Source of the DNA: Flavobacterium paronense
Lineage (GTDB): Bacteria; Bacteroidota; Bacteroidia; Flavobacteriales; Flavobacteriaceae
Direction of reading: 5' to 3'
NCBI RefSeq assembly: GCF_030409795.1
Contig: NZ_JAUFQN010000019.1
Span: 744,001-808,000, forward strand
DNA: 64,000 nt
How positions within the stretch are numbered: the stretch's first letter is position 1; each line of letters starts with the position of its first letter. Shown here piece after piece: positions 43,613 through 55,600 of the stretch. Both the position numbers and the translations under genes were made by a program. The notes below the pieces were generated by a model. The model did not search any database. It saw nothing but the letters and a program-made list of their open reading frames with translations, and had not been told where the DNA came from.

Positions 43613-46600
43613 ATGAATCAGAATTACTCCACCTCAGACTTGAACAAAAATGCTTCAACAAGAAACAATTCTTCGATTGCTTCAATAAGCCATTTTAAAA
43701 CTATGAAAACCTCTTGGTTAGTCATGTTTTTAATGCTTTTGAGTTTGGCCATTGGTCAAAAATCTTGGGGGCAGATTACTACTTATTCACAAAATTGGTC
43801 TGCCACAGGATTAAATAGTTGGACTACTTCTGGTGCTGGTGTAGCTGCTGCCAGGATTACTACAGCCGCTCAAATTTGTGCTACTACAGGCACAATTAGA
43901 ATGGAACAATATTATGGAAGTTCGGGACAATTTATTTCACCTTTATTGGGTACTTCAAATGGTGGTCTTGTTACGATGAACTACCTTTACAAAGTAACTA
44001 AATTTGGTGCTGCTACTACTGCTGAAGCATCTGCTAACATAGGTGTTATAACGGTTGAGTATGCTTCATCTACTTCGGGGCCATGGACGGTAGCTCAAAC
44101 AATCAATTCGGCAAATCACGTTTCGGCAAATACATGTGCTTCAAAAACGGTTACGTTTACACCACTTCCAGGAAATTTATATGTGAGATTTAATGTTGTT
44201 TCAAACATAAATTATGATGATTATTATTATTTTGATGATTTGACTATTTCGCAAGGTAGTGTAACCACGCCTACTATTACTCTTGCCACCAATAATATTG
44301 CCGCAAGTAATAAAACGCAGGGTACCACCAACAATCCTATTTATAGTTTTGCTATTTCACCAACTGTTGCCGATGCAACACTTACGGGATTAACAGTTAC
44401 GACTGCGGGTACTTATGTTGCAGCCGATCTTACCAATTTAAAAGCATGGTATCAAACGTCCGCTCAGGGATCCACTTTTACAGGTACAGGAACGTTATTG
44501 TCAACTAAAACCTTAACCCTTGGAGCGGGTTCGCAAGTATTCCCAACTTTTGCAAGTCAAACGATAACAAATGGTGCCACCGGTTATATTTTCATCACAG
44601 CCGATGTGCCTTGTACGGCTATCGCTACTAATACGATTGCTGTAAGTGCAGTGACAGGTTCTAACACTACTTTTGCATTAGGAACGGCAACAGGAACGCC
44701 AGCTGCGGGAAATACACAAACTATTTCGGCAGCAACACTTAGTAATGTTACATCAGTATCTGCAGCTTCTACAAGTAATGTCTCCGCTACGATTGCCTGG
44801 ACTGCTCCATCATGTTATGACCAAGTTTTGATTGTTGGACGTGCTGGTTCTGCCAATGATGGCACGCCTACAGGTGATGGTTCTGCCTATACGGGTAGTT
44901 TAGTATTTGGATCAGGAACGCCATTAAGCAGTGGTTTTGTAGTGTATAAAGGGACGACTTCCCCACAAACTATAACAGGACTTATTTTCGGAACAACCTA
45001 TTATTTCAAGATATTTACACGATTGGGCACAACATGGAGTGCTGGTGTTGAAGTAAGTGTAATACCTACTTATTGTACACCTAGTGGTACTATTGCTAGT
45101 ACTTATATCAGTAACTATACTATTTCAGGAGCTACTACAAATATTAATAATACCAGTACTTATTCGGCTGGAGGATATGGTAATTATTCCTCGACTATCG
45201 CTGCTTCTCAGGTTGCAGGAAGTACAGTAAATTATTCCATAACATTTGTTACCGGAACAGTTGGACTAGGCATATGGGTAGACTGGAATCAAAACGGTTC
45301 GTTTACTGATTCAGGGGAAAATGTATATAACTCAACGGGATATACATCATCAGGAGTATTAACTTATTCAGGTAGTTTTACAGTGCCATTAGGAGCTACA
45401 GTGGGGACAACTAGAATGCGTGTAATTGCTGATTATAATGGTTCAACACCAGCATCATGTGTAGCTGCGACTTCTGGGCAAGGAGAAGCTGAAGATTATG
45501 GTTTTACAGTTTTGGCTCTAACTCCTGCCGTTACTTTGGCAGATAATGGTACACAAGTAAGTGCTGCCAGTATATCACAAGGTGCTACCAATCTTGTTTT
45601 GCATAAATCAAAATTGACCGTTGCTACAGCGGCAACCTCTTTAACCGGGATGACCTGTACTACTGCAGGAAGTTATGTTTCAGGCGATATTACTAATCTT
45701 AAAGTTTGGTATTCAACTGCTAGTACTTTTGCTGTGGGGACTTCTACTTTGTTAAGTACGTTTACTACGCCAGGAACTGCAGGAGCTAAAACATTCCCAT
45801 CCTTTACAACACAAGCTTTGCCTATTGGAGTCTATTATATTTACATCACTGCAGATGTTTCGGTTAGTGCAGTAAATGCCAATACGATTAATGTAAATGC
45901 TTTGGCTACTACTGATTTCACTTTTGCCTCGGGAACAAAATCAGGCAGCACTACAGCGGGAGGTGTTCAAACCTTTTCAGCATCTTCTATTGCTTTAAGT
46001 GATAATGGTACTCAAGTACTTGCCTCTAATGTTACTCCAGGAACAAATAATGTAGTTTTGCATAAATCGGCGCTCACTGTTACTAATGCTTCGGCTTCTT
46101 TAACAGGGTTGACTAGTACTACTGTTGGATCGTATGTATCAGCAGATCTAACTAACCTTAAAGTGTATTATTCAACTAGTTCAACTTTTGCTGTAGGAAC
46201 CTCAACCTTATTAAGTACTTTGGTGACTCCAGGTGCAGCAGGAGGTAAAACATTTACTTCTTTTGTCTCTCAAAACCTACCCGTTGGAACAGGTTATATT
46301 TATATTACTGCCGATGTTTCGGGATCAGCAGTAGTTGGAAATACCCTAAACGTTTCTGCTTTAGCGCCTTCTGATTTCACCTTTGCATCGGGTACGGTAA
46401 CAGGAAGTACCGCAGATGGTGGGGTACAAACCATCACCTCACCAGTAATTGTATTGGCCGATAATGGAACTCAGGTTGCAGCGGCTAATGTTTTTGCAGG
46501 AACAACGAATTTAGTTTTACATAAATCACAACTTACTGTTGCTGCCATTAATGCTTCGCTTACTGGTATGACCTGTACAACAGCAGGGACTTATGCTTCT

Positions 46601-49600
46601 GCGGATCTTACTAATCTTAAAGTGTATTACTCTACTAACAGCACCTTTGCTGTTGGAACTTCTACCTTATTAAGTACTTTCACTACTCCGGGAATCGCAG
46701 GTGCTAAAACATTTCCTTCGTTTACCAGTCAAAATTTACCGATTGGTACAGGGTATATTTATATTACTGCCGATGTGGCAGCAGCAGCAACGAATACTAA
46801 AACCATTAATGTTGCGGCCATTACTACTTCCAATTTTACTTTTGCAATAGGAACAAAATCAGGAAGTACCACTGTAGGAGGTGTACAAACCTTTTTAGCT
46901 TATTGTGCTTCAACAGGTGATGCAGATACGGATGGTATTACAGGTGTTTCATTCAGTAATATGACCAACACTACTTCTAATGCGGCAACTAGTGCCTATA
47001 CAAATTATACTTCATTAGTAGCAACAGTTACACAAGGATTTACGTACTCAGGATCTACAGGGTTAAATGTTTATATTAATACAGGAGGTGCTTATACAAA
47101 TTATCAAACAGTCTATATAGATTGGAATCAAAATGGAGTATTTACCGATTCTGGAGAGACTTATGCTTTAGGTACTGTCAACACTGTTACAAATGGAGTA
47201 AGTAGTTTATGTCCTTTAAGTATTACAGTCCCAATAGGAGCTATTATTGGAAATACGCGGATGAGAGTTCAAACAAAATATAGTTCGGCTACTACTGATT
47301 CTTGTTTAACAGGGATGGACGGTGAAGTTGAAGATTATACCATTAATGTTCTTGTGGCACCTGCTTGTGTTACTCCAACTGATAATACAACAGCCATTAC
47401 GTTTGGTACAACAACTGCGACAACTATTGCCGGTTCCTTTACAGCTGCATCAACTGCGCCAAGTGGGTATTTGGTTGTAAGAAGTACAAGTGCTACCTTG
47501 TCTGCAAATCCTATTGACGGAACTAGCTATGTTTCCGGAAATACTATTGGTGGCGGAACTGTGGTTCAGGCACCAGGTGCAAGTTTGACTTTTTCTGAGA
47601 CAGGATTAACGTCTAATACACAATATTACTATTTTGTCTTTGCCTACAACAATACGGCTTGTACAGGAATAAAATATACGGCTTCATTTAGCAACAGTAA
47701 GATTACCTGCCCTGCGGCACCTACTGTGCCTACTACTTCAGCTATTACAACAACAACAGCTACTGTTTCGTGGACTGCATCTGTAGTGGGAGGTTCCGCT
47801 ACAGCACAAAGTGCGTTAACATACACTTTAGAAGTGTATACTGATTCAGGGCGCACGACACTTTTTGCTGCTGCTTATACTCCTGGCGCAGGCATTACAA
47901 CTTATGACCTGACAGGCTTAACACCAGGCTATACATATTATTATCAAATTAAAGCCAATAACGGTGCTTGTGATTCAACTTATCTTCAAGATACTTTTAC
48001 AACAACCGCAGCTTTACCTACCATAACTAATTTCACTCCTACAAACTTATGTGTTGCAGGAGGACAAACGGTAACTATTACAGGAACAAATTTATCTAGT
48101 ATTTCTGCTGTATCTTTTGGAGGAACAGCAGCAGCTTCATTCACTACGGGTACAGGTACCTCTTTAACAGCGGTAGTTCCTGCCAACGTTGTGAATGGAA
48201 TTATTACTATTACTAACCCTGCGGGTCAGGCTTCTACTGCCGCTTATGAGGTTAGAACTACACCAACTACACCAACTACTGCTGGTGCTGGTGCTGCTTG
48301 TTCAACGGCTACAATAACTGCCAGTAATGCCGGAGATATTTCAGATGGAAATAACGACACAGCGGCTCTTATATATTATCAGGGTACTTCGTCGACAAGT
48401 ACTACAACGACTACGCAATCAGCATCTCAATCAGTAAGTGCCTCCGGGACTTATTATTTCAGAGCGATTTCATCTTATGGATGTACAAGTGCTGCAGCTT
48501 CGGCTGTAGTTACAATCAGTACGCCTTTAACATTGTCATCACAAGCAACAGCCACACAATCAAAATGTGTTGGTGGAACAGCATTTGCTGCCCTTACCGT
48601 GACCGTAGCAGGTACAGGTACCCCTTCTTACCAATGGTATAGCAATGATACAAATTTGAATACAGGAGGAACTACTGTTACAACCGGAACAGGTGGGACA
48701 ACTGCTTCATATACTCCAGCGGCACCAATAGCCGGTAACGTAGGAACTAAATATTACTACTGTGTTATTACTGGAGTGGTTCCTTGTAGTACTAGTTTAA
48801 CTAGTGCAGTATCAGGGGCTATTACTGTAAATGCATTGCCAACGATAACGCAAACAGCGCCAACTACCTGTACAGGAAAAACAGTTACTTTAACTGGTTC
48901 AGGTATTGCTGCTGTTACAACACCATGGGTTTCCTCTAACACTGCAGTTGCTACGATTACTCCTGGAGGTATTGCTTCTGGTGTTTCAAGTGGAACAGCT
49001 GGTATTACTTATACTGATTCAAATGGCTGTTCGTCAGCAGCAACAACGCTGACTGTTAATGTTACCCCAACTGCCCCAACGGCAAGTGCTTCGGCTACAC
49101 CTTGTTTGGGAGGTACTATTAATTTGTCATCTACAACAAGTTCTGCAGCAGTCTATACAACAGAAAGTTTTGAAACATGGCCTCCAGCAGGATGGACATT
49201 TATCAATGCGGGCAACGGAAACTCTTGGGCAACCTATACTACAGCTGCTGGTGTTCGTACCGGTTTAGCTTCAATGTATTATAATTATAATATCTCTAAT
49301 GCTGCAAATGCATGGGCTATTTCTCCGGCTAAATATCTGATTGCAGGTGTTACCTATAATGTATCTGCCTGGTATAAAACGGAATCCTATAATGAAAAAT
49401 TCCAAATTACAGTCGGTAATGCAGCTACTGTTTTAGCACAAACTACACAATTGGCGAATTTCCCTGCGGGTCAACAAACGACTTATACCCAAATAACAGG
49501 AACGTATACGCCAACAACAAGTGGAACCTATTATTTTGGTATTAATTGTACTTCAGCATCTAACAAATTCAATTTATATATTGACGATGTAGTGCTTCCA

Positions 49601-52600
49601 AATGAATCCACTATCAATTATTCCTGGACTAGTAATCCATCAACTACTATTGCTGCGGTACAAAATCCAACAGGAATTACACCTGCGGCAGGACTAAATA
49701 CTTATACCGTTACTGCTAATACTGCTTCTTGTGCATCAACTGCTTCAAATACTGTTTCGGTGACGCCAAATGCCTTACCAACGGCTGGAATTACTGGAGT
49801 TAGTTCATTCTGTCCAGGTGGAAATACACTTCTTACTTCGAATGGTGTAGCAGGCAGTGGATCGATTTCTTCCTACCAATGGAAATATTCGGCTGACGGA
49901 ATTGCTTATGCTAATGTTGCAAGTGGTGGTACAAGTGATACTTATACTGCTACTGCTGCAGGGTTTTATACCGTTACTGTAACCAACACTAATACCTGTT
50001 CCGTTACTTCAATTCCATTCCAAGTAACGCAAAATACACCAGCAACGATAACTGTTTCCGGTACGGCAACTATATGTAATGGGCAACCTACTAGTTTATT
50101 AGCTAGTGGTGCTGTTTCTTATTCTTGGAGTTCTAGTTCTATTGCACCTGCACCTAGCGGAAATAACCCATCCGTTTCTCCATCAGTTACTACAACGTAT
50201 ACTGTTACTGGTACTGATTCTAATGGATGTACTACTAATTCGCCAACAGTTACTGTAACGGTGCTGTCTCCACTTGCTGCTATTACAGCATCTGCTCCTG
50301 ATTATTGTATTGGAAGCAGTATTAATTTAAGTACTACATCCGCTTTTGTTGATGCTCCGGTTACTTATTCCTGGACTTCTAATCCATCAGGATTTACTTC
50401 TACTGTTCAAAACCCAACAGGTGTTTCTCCTAGTGGTACTGTTACGTACACAGTAACTGCAACTAATGGCTACTGTTCAACAAATTCAAGTGTAACGGTA
50501 CATCAAAATCCATTACCAACTATTGCAGTATCTGATGAAACTATCTGTAATGGTAGTTCAGTATTCTTGTCGGCTACAGGTGCTACTAATTATACATGGG
50601 CACCTGCTACAGGTTTATCAGCAACTACCGGAACATCAGTAACGGCTAATCCAACAGCTACACAAGGGTATACGATTACAGGTACTGATGATAATGGTTG
50701 TGTTAATACTACAACAGCAACGGTTACTGTAACGCAGCCAGGTAGTATAACTTCTGCTACACCACTTCAGGTGGTTATTCCAGGGCAACAAGCTACATTC
50801 CATGTTACTACAGCTGCTGGACCAGTTGCTTATAGTTACCAATGGCAGGTTTCGACTGATAGTGGAACTTCTTGGACTAATTTAAGCAATGATTATATTG
50901 CCAGCCCAGTTTCCGGAAATTATTCTGGGGTAAATACCAATACATTAAACATTGATAATATCTTAGCGGATCCTTCTTTTGATGGGTATCTTTACCATTG
51001 TTTGGTTACTGGTGATGCACCTTGTACCGCCTTAACTTCAACTCCTGGTACTTTAACTATGAGTAATGTTGGATATCTTAACCAACCCGTTTCAGCAACA
51101 AAATGTTCCTCAGATACTACTGTTACTTATACTGCTGTAACTACTGGTGATGATCCCTATGCTGTAAGTGAAGAGGGTGTTGAACCTATTGTTTATGCTA
51201 CAGGATGGCAAATATTTACAGGTGTAATTGATGCAGGTAATGAAGTATATGATTCTATAGTTGATGGTTATGATACTAATACGGGTCTTACCTATGCAAC
51301 TAGCGATGTTAGAACAATTCTTCAAGCAGATCCTTTAATTGTATCTCATACTTTAACATTAACAGTTACCGGATTTACACCAGCCAATAGTGGTTATAAA
51401 TTTAAATCCTTAGTAAACTTCTACTTATCTAGTAGTTCAGCTAGTTTAACAGTTAACCCTGCTGTTGGTATTACTACTCCTCCTGCAGATAAAACTATTT
51501 GCTCAGGAACTACTACTAGTTTAAGTGTGGTTGCTACTAATGCAACTGCTTACCAATGGCAAGTTGATACGGGTTCTGGATTTACGGCTATTAGTAACGC
51601 TAATGCTGCAACATTGAGTTTAACTAGTGTTCCTTATGCCTCAAATGGTAATGTTTATAATTGTATTGTAACAGGTTTAAATGGCTGTAGTTCTGTGACT
51701 ACTGCTTCTGCTACTTTAACAGTTAACGATGCTGTAGCCGTGCAAACTGCTCCAGTAACTGCAGTATCTTTATGTAGTGGCGAATCGACAGTACTTTCAG
51801 TAGCGGCTACTGCTACAGATATAGCCTATCAATGGCAATTAAGTACCAATGGAGGAAGTACTTATACTGATATTGTTTCAGCTACTTCAGCTTCATATAC
51901 TATTACTACTGCTACGCCATCAATGAATGGGTATAAATATCAAGTAGTTATTTCTGGTGCGGCACCCTGTAGCGCTGTGACTCCTACTGCAACAACTTTA
52001 ACAGTAAATACTCCAGTGGTTGTAGGAACTCCTCCAGCTTCAGCTACAGTTTGTTCCGGAACTACCGCAACTTTCACTGTAGGTGCTACAGGTACTGGAT
52101 TAAATTATCAATGGCAGGTTAGTACGAACGGTGGTTCATCATGGTCTACTGTGGGAACTAATGCTGCTACTTTAAGTTTAGCAGCTGTTACTGTCGGAAT
52201 GAATAGCAATCAATATCAGGTAATTGTATCGGGTGCTTCGCCTTGTACTAGTTTTACTCCAAGTCCGGTAACTTTAACAGTTAATCCGGCTATTACTACT
52301 ACCAACCCAACTAATCAAACGGTTTGTATTGGAGGTACCGCTACTTATAGTGTTACAGCAAGTAATGTAGTTTCTTATCAATGGGAAGTAAGTACTGATA
52401 CGGGTTCTAATTGGTTACCTATAGGTACAGATTCAGCTAGTTTATCCGTTACGGGTGCTACGGCAGGAATGAGCGGTAACCAATACCGAGTTACAATGAC
52501 AGGTATTGCTCCTTGTAGTTCAATTACAACTACTGTGGCTACTTTAACGGTAAAATCGCCAGTTGCCATCACGCTTCAACCAGCCAGTCAATCGACTTGT

Positions 52601-55600
52601 TCTGTTGGAACTGTTGCAAACACAGCTATATTCAGTGTAACAGCTACAGGTGATAATCTAACGTATCAATGGGAGGTTTCTACCAATAGTGGTGGGTCGT
52701 GGAGTCCTTATGCAGGGGTAGATGCTACTTCAGCGTCTATTACTATAACGAATCCTGCAGTTGGACTTAATAACAATCAGTACCATGTTATTGTTACAGG
52801 TTCAGCTACTTGTAGCAGTAATAGCCAGACCTCAGACTCGGCTACCTTAACGGTTAAAAATCCAACTTTATTAACTCAGCCGGCCAGTAAGACTATTGGA
52901 GTTCCAGGAACTGCAAACTTTACTGTTACAACTGGAGAAAGTTCACCTTCCTACCAATGGCAATATGCAACTTCATTGGGAGGGACTTACAATAATGTTG
53001 CTGCTTTACCAACTGGTTTCGCTTACACAGGTGCTACGACTAGTAGTTTAAATGCATCAGCTACAGCAACCAGTGTTGCCGGAGTCAATAATTGGTACCG
53101 AGTACTTATGACCGCTCAGGGTTGTGCAGTGCCATCAACTCCTGCACAATTGACGGTTGTTGATTACTGTGCTAATACAACGACTACAACAACTACTTAT
53201 ATTAATACTTTCACTACTACAGGTGGTATAACTAATATTAGTAATGCTACAAATGCTATTTCTGCAAATGGTTATGGTAATTTTATAACCCAATCTGTAA
53301 GTCAATATGCTAATAGTCCTATTAATTATACATTAACTATTACTGCTCCTAGTACTGGAAGTGCTGCTATCTGGGTTGACTGGAATGCAGATGGTGATTT
53401 TGTTGATGCAGGAGAAAATACGGTTGCAGCTACTACAAGTTTAACCGGTAGTTTCACAGTTCCTTCAACTGCTGCTGTTGGAAGTTATAGAATGAGAGTA
53501 GTATTCAACAGAACTACTGCTCCTGCTGCTTGTAGTGTTTCAACCAATAGAACTGAAGCCGAAGATTATACTGTTACTGTTGTAGCTATTCCGCCTTGCT
53601 CCGGAGCGCCAACTCCTGGTACAACTACTGTTAGTGCTAGTTCTTTGTGTGGTACTTCGAGTACGGTTACACTTACGAATACAGGATCATCAACCAATTT
53701 AACCGGTCTCACAAAACAATGGTATAGTTCTACGGATAACGTTACTTTTACTCCTATATCCGGAGCTACTGCTACCCCTTACACAACCGCTGCAGTGACA
53801 GTTACTACTTATTACAAATATGTAGTTACCTGTACCAACGGTCCTGCTTCTGCTGATTCAAATACGGTTACTGTAACCGTAAATAATCCAACGGTATCTG
53901 GACTTCAAGATGTTTCTCGTTGTGGACCTGGTACTGTTTCACTGACTGGAACGCCTTCTAGTGGGGCACAATTAGATTGGTATGCTGCTTCTACAGGTGG
54001 TACCTCATTATTTACAGGGAACACTTATCAGCCAAATGTTACAGGTACTACTACATACTATGTTGAGGCGTCAACAGCCGCAGCTGCAACACCTGCAATG
54101 ACCTATTGTTCTTCAACTACAACTGGTACGACTTACTACATAAGCAGTTTCTCTACCACAGGTGGTTCAACAAATATTACAAATGCTTCAGGAAATTTAT
54201 CAGCATCAGGATATGGTGATTTTACTAGTCAAAAGGTTGCCCAAGCTGCTGGTAGTTCTGTCAATTTTAGTGTAAGTCTATATGATGGATTTTATTCTTA
54301 TGGTGTTGGAATTTGGGTAGATTGGAATAACGATGGCGACTTTTTAGATGTCAATGAACGTCCGTACAATAGTGCAGCCTATGTATATAGTGCTTCAGGA
54401 AGTATAACTGTACCTTCTGGTACTCCTAAAGGTACTTATAGAATGAGAGTTAGGGCTGACTATAATGCTACTTCTCCTTCAGAATGTGGAAGTATTGCAG
54501 GTGGTGAAACAGAAGATTATATTTTCGAAGTTACGGCTTGTAAAGCTGCTTCTAGAGTACCTGTGGTCGTTACAGTAACAACTCCACCCGCCATAGCTTT
54601 GTCATCCTCATCAGCAACGATATGTTCAGGAGATACAACTGCAGTTGTTACTATCACTCCTGAAACTATTGGTAATTTTACTAATTATAGTTGGTCGCCT
54701 ACAGGAGTTTCAGGTACCTCTGGTGCAGGATATACATTCAATCCTACTGTAACAACTGCTTATACTTTAACGGCTACAAATGCTAGTTGTTCTAATACTG
54801 CTGCATTTGCTGTAACTGTTAATGCACTTCCTACCGGTGTTACAGCAACAAGCAGCTCAACTGTTATTTGTTCAGGACAAACCATTAATTTGACGGGAGC
54901 AGGAGTAAGTGCACCAGTTGTCAACTTAATTAACCCTACCACTGATGGTGGATTCGAATTGGGAACTACTTTCACTGCTAATGGATGGACAGGTATAACT
55001 GGTGCCAATGGCGCTTGGTACTCTAATACCTCGGCAATAACCAGTGGTACTTCTACCTTTACGCCAACAGGAAACCGTTCGATTTATTTTTCTAATACTT
55101 CAGGAGTTTCGTGGAAATATGGAGCGGCTGATGGAAGCGATATTTCTGGAGCCTCTCATTTCTATAGAAATGTTACTTTCCCTGCAGGTGCTACCAACAT
55201 GAATCTGTCTTTCCGTTGGAATGCCTATGGTAATGATACTACTTATGATGTGTTGTATGTATATCTATGCCCTAACACGCTTACACCAGTGGCAAATTCA
55301 CCGTCTTCAAATTCGAACGCCGTAACTTGGTCAGGTACTGGTTCTGCTACGCTACTTGGAACTTATAGTGCTTTATCTTCAGGAGGTGGTCAAACTAGTT
55401 CTATTACGATAACACCTGCTCAGGCAGCTAATGCTGCAGCAAATTCAAATATGCGTCTGGTATTTACCTGGAAAAATGATGGTACTGGTGGTTCTGAACC
55501 TCCAGTTGCGATTGATGATATAGCATTAAATGTTACTACTCCGGAAACCCTTACCTACGCTTGGACATCGACACCATCTGGTTATTCATCTGCTGTTGTA